This document shows positions 55,660 to 64,000 of a stretch of DNA of 64,000 bases, one piece after another (the stretch's first letter is position 1; the number at the start of each line of letters is the position of its first letter). A model generated the notes under the pieces. It was not told the origin of the DNA, searched no databases, and saw only the letters and a list, made by a program, of their open reading frames with translations. The position numbers and the translations under genes are program-made. Source of the DNA: Shewanella indica. Lineage in GTDB: Bacteria > Pseudomonadota > Gammaproteobacteria > Enterobacterales > Shewanellaceae. The stretch is from NCBI RefSeq assembly GCF_002836975.1, contig NZ_NIJK01000044.1, positions 1 through 64,000 on the forward strand. The letters run 5' to 3'.

Positions 55660-56127
55660 ATGCAGTTTATCCTTATCACCTTAGCCATGTTGATCATCAT
55701 AGGACTGAGTGCCTATGCCACAGTGTTGCTTTTGCGTCTGAGAAGACAAACCCAGGCCAGAGAGCAGGCGATGGCTGAACAAAAGGCGGTTATGGAAGCT
55801 AAACAGGCATCCCTGCTTGCCGATATCCGCTATATTGCCGCCGCAATGACAGAAGAGCGTTGTGAGTTGTCCGAAGGAGTAGTTAGAATCGTCAAACTGT
55901 TCGATCTGCTATCGCTGACAGAGAGAGTCAGTGGTGACTACCCGGATGTGTTTATGCATTTTGAGCGTATCAAGGATCATCCCATTCTGGAGGCCAGGGC
56001 TCAGTTACCCAAACAAGAGCGGATGCGGCTCGACCTGGCCAGAATGAAGTCTGAAGCCGAGCTGGAGCAAGGCATATTGGCCGACGCCAAAAAACTCTCC
56101 GAGTTTCAACTCAAACCAACTCACTAA
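55660..56127 (+). CDS. DUF2489-type membrane-anchored protein
   Basis: 155 aa. One N-terminal membrane helix (about 2-25), then a Gln/Glu/Arg-rich cytoplasmic helical domain: AEQKAVMEAKQASLLADIRYIAAAMTEERCELSEGVVRI, which is the DUF2489 signature. Function unknown. In related bacteria it follows yihI, as here, with GGAGG as ribosome site. Confidence 0.8.
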   Translation: MQFILITLAMLIIIGLSAYATVLLLRLRRQTQAREQAMAEQKAVMEAKQASLLADIRYIAAAMTEERCELSEGVVRIVKLFDLLSLTERVSGDYPDVFMHFERIKDHPILEARAQLPKQERMRLDLARMKSEAELEQGILADAKKLSEFQLKPTH

Positions 56128-56479
56128 TGCAGCAACTGCCGGCTTGCTCTCAGCAGTCGGCAGCGCTTTATTCACCGTCCCCGAAATCTTCGCCCCAGAA
56201 AGACAGCCCCAAACATCGGAAGCTTGTGTTTTGGTTACGCCTGAGTTCGTAGCCTTGTCTTGTCGTCTCAGCCAAACAACAATCAAGCCTGCTGAATCTT
56301 TTCTCTGGCGTGAGTCGGTGCACAAAACCTCAATAAGACAACAGACATTGAAAGCATTTTCAGGGATATTTCTTAACGTTTGCTTGTGTACATATAATTT
56401 TTACAACCTGGATCAAGGTTATTTGAGCTATAACCCTGCATACTTCGCTCATTGCTAATTTACTGTCGGAGGACACGCC
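56128..56479. promoter_or_regulatory. hemN upstream region
   Basis: 352 bp. TATAAT at 56393-56398 is a good -10 with a poor -35; the GGATCAA half-site at 56411-56417 is too incomplete to call an FNR box. I find no credible ORF with a ribosome site. Confidence 0.45.
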
Positions 56480-57856
56480 TTGAAGCAGCCCACTCATATC
56501 AGCTGGGATCAATCAATGATCGAGAAATATAACTACAGCGGTCCCCGTTATACTTCCTACCCAACGGCGCTGGAGTTTGACGACTCATTCACAGAAGGCG
56601 ATCTATTGTCGGCCATAGCCAACAGCAAAAGTGACAAACTGTCTCTGTACATTCATATCCCCTTCTGCGCCAAACTTTGCTATTACTGCGGCTGTAACAA
56701 GGTTATCACCCGGCATCAGCACAAAGCCGATCAGTACATAGAGTACCTGGCAGCCGAGATCGTCAAGCGGGCGCCTCTGTTCAAACACTATACTGTGACC
56801 CAAATGCACTGGGGCGGTGGCACACCGACATTCCTAAACCCAGAGCAAATCATTAAGTTATCGTCACTGTTGAAGAGTCACTTCAACTTTGCCGAACAGG
56901 GTGAATACTCTATCGAAGTCGACCCTAGAGAAATCGAACTCTCTATGCTGGATGCCCTGAAAGAGGCTGGGTTCAACCGTATCTCCATTGGGGTGCAGGA
57001 CTTCAATAAAGAGGTTCAGGCAGCAGTTAACCGTGAACAGGATGAAGACTTCATTTTTGCGCTGATCAAAAAGGCCAAAGAGATGGGCTTTGTCTCTACC
57101 AACGTCGATTTGATTTACGGCTTGCCTCATCAAACACCGGAAACCTTTGCCGAAACCATTCAGCGCATTCTGGATCTGTCGCCAGACCGTCTTTCTGTAT
57201 TCAACTATGCTCACCTGCCGGCCCGCTTCGCGGCGCAGCGGAAAATCAAAGATGAGCACCTGCCCAGCCCACAACAGAAGCTGGACATGCTGCATCAGAC
57301 GATTGAGACCCTGACCGGCGCCGGCTACCAATACATAGGCATGGATCACTTCGCCAAGCCTGATGATGAGCTGGCCAAACTGCAAAGAGAAGGCCGATTG
57401 CACCGTAACTTCCAGGGTTATACCACCCAGGAAGAGTGCGATCTCCTCGGACTTGGGGTGTCATCCATCAGTCAGATTGGTGACTGTTATGCGCAAAACC
57501 AAAAAGATATTCGCCCTTACTATGAAGCCATAGATGAGCAGGGCCACGCTCTATGGAAAGGCTGTAAACTCAATCGTGATGACGAAATCCGTCGCGCAGT
57601 GATCAAGCAGCTTATCTGTCACTTTGAGCTTGATATGACCAAGATGGAGCAACAACTGGGGATCCAGTTTGAAGAGTACTTCGGCGAAGATCTTAAGCTG
57701 CTGCAAACCTTTATCGACGATAAACTGGTTAACATTGAAAATCGCCAGATCAGCATCAGCCCAACCGGGCGTCTGTTGATCCGTAATATCTGTATCTGTT
57801 TCGATGTCTACTTCCGCGAAAAGGCACGTCAGCAACAGTTCTCCCGGGTAATTTAA
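56480..57856 (+). CDS. hemN: Oxygen-independent coproporphyrinogen III oxidase
   Basis: 458 aa radical-SAM enzyme of anaerobic heme synthesis, oxidatively decarboxylating coproporphyrinogen III. Cluster motif CAKLCYYCGC, then GGGTPTFL and SIGVQDFN. The start is TTG at 56480 with GGAGGACACGCC upstream, giving the family N-terminus MKQPTHISWDQSMIEKYN. A terminator follows. Confidence 0.97.
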   Translation: MKQPTHISWDQSMIEKYNYSGPRYTSYPTALEFDDSFTEGDLLSAIANSKSDKLSLYIHIPFCAKLCYYCGCNKVITRHQHKADQYIEYLAAEIVKRAPLFKHYTVTQMHWGGGTPTFLNPEQIIKLSSLLKSHFNFAEQGEYSIEVDPREIELSMLDALKEAGFNRISIGVQDFNKEVQAAVNREQDEDFIFALIKKAKEMGFVSTNVDLIYGLPHQTPETFAETIQRILDLSPDRLSVFNYAHLPARFAAQRKIKDEHLPSPQQKLDMLHQTIETLTGAGYQYIGMDHFAKPDDELAKLQREGRLHRNFQGYTTQEECDLLGLGVSSISQIGDCYAQNQKDIRPYYEAIDEQGHALWKGCKLNRDDEIRRAVIKQLICHFELDMTKMEQQLGIQFEEYFGEDLKLLQTFIDDKLVNIENRQISISPTGRLLIRNICICFDVYFREKARQQQFSRVI

Positions 57857-57870
57857 CCCTGAGAAGAATA

Positions 57871-57902
57871 AAAAAGCCGATGAATGATTCATCGGCTTTT
57901 TT
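57871..57902. terminator. Bidirectional terminator between hemN and add
   Basis: AAAAAGCCGATGAA/TTCATCGGCTTTTT, 14-bp stem, 3-nt loop, T tracts in both directions. Confidence 0.92.
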
Positions 57903-57919
57903 GTGTCTGAACCAAACTT

Positions 57920-58915
57920 TTATGCTTTAGCGGCGTAAAGTTCCCGACGCTCGCTGTCAGAGAGGAAGGCCATCTCCACGCCATTACGCTGCAGCTTGGC
58001 CAACTCAGCTGCGGTGAAGCCCATCTCCTGCTTAACCACACGATATTCATGCTTGATATCTATGGCGCTGACGCCTGGATCATCGGTATTCAAGCCAACC
58101 AACACACCGGCTTCCATAAAGGTGCGCAGTGGATGCTCCTGATAGCTGTTAACGGTAGAAGTATGCAGATTACTGGTAGGACAGGATTCGATACCTATCT
58201 TATGTTCCACCAGATACTCCATCAATTTGGGATCATGAATGGCATTGACCCCATGGCCTATGCGAGTCGCCCCCAACTCCTTGATGGCTTGCCACATGCT
58301 TTGGGCACCGGCGGCCTCTCCGGCGTGAGCCGTGATCTGAAGTCCGGCATCGCGTACCCGCTTGAAATGCTCGTTAAACAGCTCACCGGGGAAACCCAAC
58401 TCATCACCGGCCAAATCAACCGCGACCAAAGACTCCCTGTGCGCGAGTAAGCCATCCAACTCCTGGGTACAAGCCTGCTGACCAAATGAGCGTGACAGAA
58501 TACCTATCAGTTTTATCTTGACCTGATAGTCCTTGAGCCCGGCTTTTACGCCATCAATAACGGCCTCAACCACACCCTCTATCGGCAACTTATGATTCAT
58601 AGCCATGTAGTAAGGGCTGAATCTTAATTCGGCGTAGTCCAACCCGGACAATGCCACATCGGCGACATTTTCATAGGCCACCCGCTTTACCGCATCCAGA
58701 TCGGCCAGCACGGCAACCATCCAGTCCAGCTTTTTCAAGAAAGCTACTAGACTGGATTCTTTACCCTGGATCTGTACATAAGGTGCCAAGGCCTCAAGCG
58801 AGGCCGCTGGCAAGGCAATGCCATGCTGCTGACCCAGTTCCCATATGGTCTCAACCCTGACATTGCCGTCCAGATGGCGATGTAAATCGACCAACGGAAT
58901 TGAAGTATCAATCAT
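57920..58915 (-). CDS. add: Adenosine deaminase
   Basis: 331 aa. Converts adenosine to inosine in purine salvage. Zinc ligands in the N-terminal [16 protein letters not shown], the GHG block [11 protein letters not shown], and NTDDPG are all present. ATG 58915 has AGGGG 8 nt upstream; the extension to 59002 is not family-like. Confidence 0.95.
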   Translation of the reverse strand: MIDTSIPLVDLHRHLDGNVRVETIWELGQQHGIALPAASLEALAPYVQIQGKESSLVAFLKKLDWMVAVLADLDAVKRVAYENVADVALSGLDYAELRFSPYYMAMNHKLPIEGVVEAVIDGVKAGLKDYQVKIKLIGILSRSFGQQACTQELDGLLAHRESLVAVDLAGDELGFPGELFNEHFKRVRDAGLQITAHAGEAAGAQSMWQAIKELGATRIGHGVNAIHDPKLMEYLVEHKIGIESCPTSNLHTSTVNSYQEHPLRTFMEAGVLVGLNTDDPGVSAIDIKHEYRVVKQEMGFTAAELAKLQRNGVEMAFLSDSERRELYAAKA

Positions 58916-59113
58916 AAAAATAACCCCTGTATGAACTACCCCGCCAATGTAATTATTTTTTGGTCTGGGGACGCTTAAGTGTAACACGCCTTTTGTTAGC
59001 ACCTCTTAGTCTACTGACAGGCTTTGTTACCAAAAGGTGACGTTAAATCTCTGGGGCTCCATCCTGGCTTAAGGCATAATCCTTCATCAAGGATAAAAAA
59101 GGAACAAAATCAA

Positions 59114-60892
59114 ATGAAAAAACTCCTGCTGCCCCTGTTGCTCACTGGATTCCTGGGCGCCTGCCAAACCCCTGCCCATGAAGCCAACACGCCAGAAATA
59201 AGCAAGCAGCTATCTCAAGCCGATAGCCAACTCCAGCAGTTAATAGCCGATGCCTGGCAGCAAAGGCTGGCAGAAAGCCCTCAGATGGCCTTGCTGTTTG
59301 GCGATGACTCGGCCGCGGGCAAATTAGCAGACTTGTCAGCTGAAGCTCTGGCGGCCGATGCTGCGGCCAATTCAACACTATTGCAACGGCTAAAGGCGAT
59401 CCCCAAAGAACAGCTGAGCAAAGAAGCCGCCATCAATGCCAGTATTCTCGAATACCAACTACAGGAGCGTGTGGATAGCTTCAGGTTCAAGGCCCATTAC
59501 CTGCCGATTACCTCAGAGAGTGGCTTTCACGCTTACATTGCTTCTATGGCCTCAGGGCCATTCAAGACAGAAGCCGATTACCGTCACTACCTGCAGAAAC
59601 TGCAATCTCTGCCGCGCTACTTCCAGCAACAGATACACTGGATGCGCCAGGGGCTTGCCGAAGGTATCACTCAGCCGCAATCTGTACTGAGAGGGTTTGA
59701 ACAGAGTATTCAGGCTTATATGGTACCAGTGCAGCAAAGTAGCTATTTCAAGCCGTTTGAGACGTTTCCAGAGCACTTTTCTGCCAATCTTAAACAGGAA
59801 CTGAGCCATGCCGGATACGTCAGTGTCGAGCAGCATGTGTTACCGAGCTATCAAGCCTTCTATGACTTTATGACCGAGGAATATATCCCCGGCGCCCGCC
59901 AGAGCATTGCCGCATCAGCTCTGCCCAATGGTCAGGCCTTTTATGAAAACAGGGTCAAGTACTACACCACTCTGGATATGACGCCTGAGCAAGTCCATCA
60001 ACTGGGGCTGAGTGAAGTAAAACGGATCCGCGCCGAGATGGAACAGATCATCGAACAAACCGGTTTTAAAGGCAGCTTTGCCGAGTTTCTGCATTTTATG
60101 CGCACCGACAAACGCTTTTATGTGGACACGCCGGAGCAACTGCTCAAAGAGGCCTCCTATATTGCCAAAAAAGCCGACGCCATGTTGCCACGCTATTTTG
60201 GCAAACTGCCCCGCAAACCCTATGGTGTCGCCCCTGTTCCGGCTGAAATTGCCCCCAAATATACAACCGGGCGCTATTCCGGCTCCAACTCGGAGACTGT
60301 GGCGGGTTTTTATTGGGTAAACACTTATGCCTTGGATAAGCGTCCTCTCTATGAGTTGGAAGCACTCACCCTGCATGAGGCTGTTCCGGGTCACCACCTG
60401 CAGATTTCTCTCAATCAAGAGTTGGAGCAACTGCCCGATTTTCGCCGCTACAGCTATATCTCGGCCTTTGGTGAGGGATGGGGACTATACAGTGAATATT
60501 TGGGGCTGGAAGGGGGTTTTTATCAGGATCCCTACAGCAACTTTGGACGCCTGACTTACGAGATGTGGCGCGCCGCCCGCCTGGTAGTCGATACAGGTAT
60601 GCACACCCAAGGCTGGAGCCGTCAGCAGGCAATAGACTTTATGGCCGGTAATACGGCTCTGTCGCTGCACAATGTCACCACAGAGATAGACAGATATATC
60701 TCCTGGCCTGGGCAGGCGCTGGCCTACAAGATTGGCGAGCTGACTATCAAACGTCTGCGAAAGCAAGCAGAAGATGCCCTGGGGGAAAAGTTCGATATCC
60801 GCCAATTCCACGATGCAGTATTGGCGCAAGGCTCTGTGCCCATGTCTGTACTGGAACAGCAGATAGCCGACTTTATCGCCTCACAGCAATGA
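59114..60892 (+). CDS. DUF885-family lipoprotein, putative metallopeptidase
   Basis: 592 aa. Lipoprotein signal MKKLLLPLLLTGFLGAC with the lipobox Cys at residue 17. The C-terminal half has the zinc motif HEAVPGHH, with a likely third ligand Glu in AFGEGWGLYSEYLG. Family members are uncharacterised or cleave peptides at the cell envelope; the substrate here is unknown. ATG 59114 is chosen over a longer frame because of the lipobox. A terminator follows. Confidence 0.88.
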   Translation: MKKLLLPLLLTGFLGACQTPAHEANTPEISKQLSQADSQLQQLIADAWQQRLAESPQMALLFGDDSAAGKLADLSAEALAADAAANSTLLQRLKAIPKEQLSKEAAINASILEYQLQERVDSFRFKAHYLPITSESGFHAYIASMASGPFKTEADYRHYLQKLQSLPRYFQQQIHWMRQGLAEGITQPQSVLRGFEQSIQAYMVPVQQSSYFKPFETFPEHFSANLKQELSHAGYVSVEQHVLPSYQAFYDFMTEEYIPGARQSIAASALPNGQAFYENRVKYYTTLDMTPEQVHQLGLSEVKRIRAEMEQIIEQTGFKGSFAEFLHFMRTDKRFYVDTPEQLLKEASYIAKKADAMLPRYFGKLPRKPYGVAPVPAEIAPKYTTGRYSGSNSETVAGFYWVNTYALDKRPLYELEALTLHEAVPGHHLQISLNQELEQLPDFRRYSYISAFGEGWGLYSEYLGLEGGFYQDPYSNFGRLTYEMWRAARLVVDTGMHTQGWSRQQAIDFMAGNTALSLHNVTTEIDRYISWPGQALAYKIGELTIKRLRKQAEDALGEKFDIRQFHDAVLAQGSVPMSVLEQQIADFIASQQ

Positions 60893-60914
60893 AACCCTGT
60901 TTCTGATACACTCG

Positions 60915-60942
60915 GCCAGTGCCTTTGAGCACTGGCTTTTTT
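60915..60942 (+). terminator. Terminator of the DUF885 gene
   Basis: GCCAGTGC-N6-GCACTGGC, followed by T6, 22 bp after the stop codon. Confidence 0.9.
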
Positions 60943-60959
60943 AGATCAGGAAATATTGG

Positions 60960-61973
60960 ATGGTAACGACCCAGGCCCGCAACACAGAACCCGCTTCAAC
61001 CCAGTCTCAATTGGAGACTTTCTGGCAAGGTGTCACCCACGCCAAGCTGGCAGTGGGATTCGGTAAAGAGCTGGCCTACGGTTATATTTGCCATCCAAAG
61101 GCGAAACAAGCCGTCGTCATCAGCAATGGCCGGGTAGAGAGTTATCTCAAGTATCGGGAGCTGATCCATGACTTCTATCAGCAAGGCTATAGTGTCTACG
61201 CCTTGGATCATATGGGGCAAGGCCTATCCAGCAGGCTAACCGCCAATCCTCACCAGGGGCACATAGATAAGTTTCAGGACTATGTGGATCACTTACACTG
61301 TTTCGTTGAGCAAGTGGTAGTTGCAAACCAATATGAACAGTATTTTCTGGTGGGCCACTCCATGGGCGGCGCCATAGGCACTCTGTATTTGCAGCAATTC
61401 CCCCAACGATTTACTGCTGCGGCCTTCTCTGCCCCCATGTATGGTATTCGCCTGCCAATGCCGCGCAACTTCGTACGTTGGCTGGCAGGAAAACTCAATA
61501 GTTATGGCCCGCATACCGAGCCCAACTATGTGTTATCCGGCCATGATTATCGTCCGCTCGAGTTTAAAGATAATCAATTGACCCACAGCGAAAGCCGATA
61601 TCAGGCATTACTGGATTTATGCCGGCAACATCCTGAGATCCAACTGGGCTCGCCCACCAATCAATGGTTGATAGAAGCATTGGATGCTTGCGAGCAGACC
61701 ATCACCGCAGCCAGAGAGTCAAAGGTGCCAATCCTCATTCTTCAGGCTGAGCAGGACACTATCGTCGATAACCAGGCGCAAATCGCCGCCCTTGGCCCCA
61801 AGGTGACATTGGAAAAGATCATGGAAGCCAGGCATGAACTCTTTATTGAAATCGACGCAATACGTGAGCAGGTGCTGAATATTATTTTCAACTTCCTGGC
61901 GCAGCATACGGTAACTCACGCCACGGAGGCTGCAGCAGAACTGCAAACTCAGCCTCAGGCAGAGGCTGACTAA
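60960..61973 (+). CDS. pldB: Lysophospholipase L2-like alpha/beta hydrolase
   Basis: 337 aa. Resembles PldB: VVISNGRVESYLKYRELIHDFYQQGYSVYALDHMGQGLSSR, nucleophile Ser in GHSMGG, likely Asp in QAEQDTIVD and His in ARHELFIE. Hydrolyses lysophospholipids. The ATG has AGGA upstream. Its last 86 bp overlap the convergent GGDEF/EAL gene. Confidence 0.88.
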   Translation: MVTTQARNTEPASTQSQLETFWQGVTHAKLAVGFGKELAYGYICHPKAKQAVVISNGRVESYLKYRELIHDFYQQGYSVYALDHMGQGLSSRLTANPHQGHIDKFQDYVDHLHCFVEQVVVANQYEQYFLVGHSMGGAIGTLYLQQFPQRFTAAAFSAPMYGIRLPMPRNFVRWLAGKLNSYGPHTEPNYVLSGHDYRPLEFKDNQLTHSESRYQALLDLCRQHPEIQLGSPTNQWLIEALDACEQTITAARESKVPILILQAEQDTIVDNQAQIAALGPKVTLEKIMEARHELFIEIDAIREQVLNIIFNFLAQHTVTHATEAAAELQTQPQAEAD

Positions 61974-64000
61974 ACAGATACCCTTGGAAGTTGTCACATC
62001 CGAGCTGATTCAAAAAGGCTCTTTGTTGAACGGTTTCAACCCCTTCGGCAACCACTTTCAGCTCCAGACTGTGAGCCATTTCGATTATGGCCTTGACTAT
62101 GGCATCGGCACTGCGCCCAGAGCCAATCTTCTGCACAAAAGAGGCATCTATCTTCAATCTGGATAGAGGCAGGTTCTGTAGATAACTCAACGAACTGTAA
62201 CCTGTGCCAAAGTCATCTATCGCCACGGATATCCCCGCCTTCCTCAGCAGATCGATTCGGGTATTCATGATGCACAGATTGGTCAACAAGGCGTACTCAG
62301 TCAACTCCAACTCCAACGCATCTGTTGCAATTCCCTGGGCCTTCAGCAAGGCGATCAGACGCTCAACAAACTCGGGCTGATTAAACTGTCTGGCGCTGAG
62401 GTTGATGGCGATTTTTGGCACCCCAATGCCCCTGGCCTGCTGCTCGCGAATGAAGCGACAAACTTCGAGGATGACCCAATGACCAATTTCACTGATAAGG
62501 CCACTGCCTTCAGCCACAGGAATGAAATCCGCCGGTGAAATATTTCCCTGCTGCGGATGCTGCCAACGCAATAGCGCCTCAGCCCCAGTCAATTTCCCCT
62601 GTGCATCAACTATTGGCTGGTAAACCAAAGAGAGTTGTTGCCGTTCGATGGCATAGCGCAATTCATTCTGGATCAGCAGATTTTGGTGAGCCTTAACCTC
62701 CATCTCGGAGTTGTAGATCATGCAGTTATCTCGACCGTCTTCCTTGGCCTGGAACATGGCCATATCGGCTCGCTTCAAAAGCTCCTCGGCATCAATATCA
62801 TCCTGATCATCAAACAGACAAACACCGATACTGGCAGACACATGCAGCTGCTTGTCACTGATATTGAAAGGCCTGGCAACCAACTGCCTGATCTCACTGG
62901 CCAACGCCAAGGCTCGCCTTGCTGCCGTAGCTCTGTCTTGGGTTAGATCTTTCGCTAGAATAACGAACTCATCCCCCCCGAGCCTGGCAACCAAAGTATT
63001 GGCGCTAAAATAGCCCGAAAATCTAGCCGCCAGTTGGATCAATAACCGATCTCCCAGATGATGCCCGAGAGTGTCATTGATAGTTTTGAAATTATCCAAA
63101 TCTATAAGGAACAGCGCTGCACACTGCAGACTGTTGCGACAATGCTTTTGCTGCTCATACAAGGCATCCATCAAAGAGCGGCGATTGGCTAAATTAGTCA
63201 GGGCATCATGGTTGGCTAAATGGGCCAGGGCTTGCTGATTACGCACATCATCCGACACATCGGCATGAGTACCTATAATCCGGCAAGGGCGGCCCTGTTC
63301 GTCCCATTCAACCAGCATTCCCCTGTCCAGCACCCAGATATAGTGTCCCTCTTTATGGCGCATGCGGTGAACACTCTCAAACGCCTCGGTCTCACCATTT
63401 AGATAAGCCTGCAAAGACGACAACACGGCTTCTTTATCGTCCGGATGCAGTCGGCTTTCCCAAGTAGAATAAAGCCCTTCGAGTTCATGGGGGCCGTACC
63501 CTATCATCTCTTTCCAGCGGTCCGACAGAAAAACTTCGCCGCTGGCGATGTTCCAGTCCCAGATCCCATTGCGAGTCCCTTCCACCGCAAACAACCAGCG
63601 TTGTTCATTGTCCCTCAATTGCTTCAGGGTTCGCTGCAACTTCTGTTGGCTCCGGTGCAAGTAATCCTTTAGCACCCGTACTTCACTGAAAACCCAAGTG
63701 TTATCCATATGAAAAGGGTTGTTCTCGCCTTTCCTGGCCTGCCAAGCCAGAGCTCTTAAAGGGCGGATTAACATAAAGTGCAATACCAGCATAAAGCCCA
63801 AAACAAATAAGGCCCCCAGGCCCCAAACCCGCATAAAACGCAGATTGAGGTCATCAGTTACCTTGGCCATTGCAGGCGATAGATCATACTCGAGATAAAG
63901 CAGTTCGGCCTTGCCCCCAAAACTAACGGAAGCCTCAGTGATAACGGGATAATATGCCTGTATTGATAGCCTATCCGTGTTGGCAAATATCTGTGGTTTT
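61888..64000 (-). CDS. Membrane GGDEF/EAL protein (cyclic di-GMP), 5-prime end outside the window
   Basis: At least 704 codons are visible, and the frame stays open to the window edge beyond the ATG at 63870, so the true start is outside. It has a periplasmic part, a membrane segment (VWGLGALFVLGFMLVLHFML), a linker, a PAS domain (about 85-205 of the visible ATG frame), GGDEF with intact RLGGDEFVIL, and EAL with GAEALLRWQHP, LELELTEYAL, AIDDFGTGYSSL and EGVET. No RxxD inhibition site lies just before GGDEF. Both enzymatic motifs look intact. It overlaps pldB tail to tail. Confidence 0.9.
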   Translation of the reverse strand, partial: KPQIFANTDRLSIQAYYPVITEASVSFGGKAELLYLEYDLSPAMAKVTDDLNLRFMRVWGLGALFVLGFMLVLHFMLIRPLRALAWQARKGENNPFHMDNTWVFSEVRVLKDYLHRSQQKLQRTLKQLRDNEQRWLFAVEGTRNGIWDWNIASGEVFLSDRWKEMIGYGPHELEGLYSTWESRLHPDDKEAVLSSLQAYLNGETEAFESVHRMRHKEGHYIWVLDRGMLVEWDEQGRPCRIIGTHADVSDDVRNQQALAHLANHDALTNLANRRSLMDALYEQQKHCRNSLQCAALFLIDLDNFKTINDTLGHHLGDRLLIQLAARFSGYFSANTLVARLGGDEFVILAKDLTQDRATAARRALALASEIRQLVARPFNISDKQLHVSASIGVCLFDDQDDIDAEELLKRADMAMFQAKEDGRDNCMIYNSEMEVKAHQNLLIQNELRYAIERQQLSLVYQPIVDAQGKLTGAEALLRWQHPQQGNISPADFIPVAEGSGLISEIGHWVILEVCRFIREQQARGIGVPKIAINLSARQFNQPEFVERLIALLKAQGIATDALELELTEYALLTNLCIMNTRIDLLRKAGISVAIDDFGTGYSSLSYLQNLPLSRLKIDASFVQKIGSGRSADAIVKAIIEMAHSLELKVVAEGVETVQQRAFLNQLGCDNFQGYLFSQPLPEAEFAVLLQPPWRELPYAAPGS

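Noticed and set aside
56401..56430. FNR box before hemN
   Set aside because: Only the half GGATCAA is present; the left half does not match TTGAT.
56144..56458. 104-codon open frame upstream of hemN
   Set aside because: No ribosome site, no recognisable motif, and it covers the hemN promoter region.

Overview
This window looks like chromosome of a Shewanella-type gammaproteobacterium (Alteromonadales) of roughly 50% G+C. Protein sequences and gene order (fabR next to a fatty-acid desaturase; selD-selU; prlC; tupABC with molybdenum-cofactor genes; coaD, LPS core genes and waaA; kbl-tdh; polA-spf-engB-cytochrome c4; yihI-DUF2489-hemN) fit that group. The species is not determined. No rRNA, tRNA, CRISPR array or prophage was seen. 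The only mobile-element trace is a short IS5/IS903-like transposase remnant near 0.8-1.0 kb.

Layout. 0-5 kb: a small unknown gene, the IS remnant, fabR and the divergent desaturase around a FabR operator, then selD-selU (selenophosphate and tRNA 2-selenouridine). 5-15.6 kb: a TetR repressor with a fused lysophospholipid transporter/acyltransferase, glutathione reductase, two envelope or secreted unknowns, oligopeptidase A, a thioesterase, a GST and a Tag-like DNA glycosylase. 15.6-16.3 kb: two tandem RyhB-type small RNA genes, each with its own Fur box. 16.3-25.7 kb: a histidine kinase and NtrC-type regulator, divergent from tupABC-mobA-mobB/moeA-moaA. A textbook sigma-54 promoter precedes tupA. 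25.8-32.4 kb: mutM, a GT2/TVP38/GT39 lipid-linked-sugar operon, a Wzi-like outer-membrane protein and coaD. 32.7-43.2 kb: the LPS core cluster (heptosyltransferases, hldD, kdkA, waaA) with an AT-rich glycosyltransferase insert. 43.3-48.4 kb: a TetR regulator, kbl-tdh, glpE-glpG and elbB. 48.7-56.1 kb: polA, Spot 42 RNA, a further candidate sRNA, engB, cytochrome c4, a CsrB/CsrC-type RNA, a methyltransferase-like gene, yihI and a DUF2489 gene. 56.4-64 kb: hemN, add, a DUF885 lipoprotein peptidase, pldB and a GGDEF/EAL protein that runs off the right edge.

The most notable content is RNA and regulatory. There are at least four, probably five, trans-acting RNA genes: two RyhB copies, Spot 42, a CsrB-type sponge and one unassigned candidate beside Spot 42. 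They sit among iron (Fur/RyhB), carbon (CRP/Spot 42) and Csr control points. The second system of interest is a two-component regulator placed to drive tungstate uptake and pterin-cofactor synthesis through sigma-54. All calls come from reading the sequence. No database search was run.
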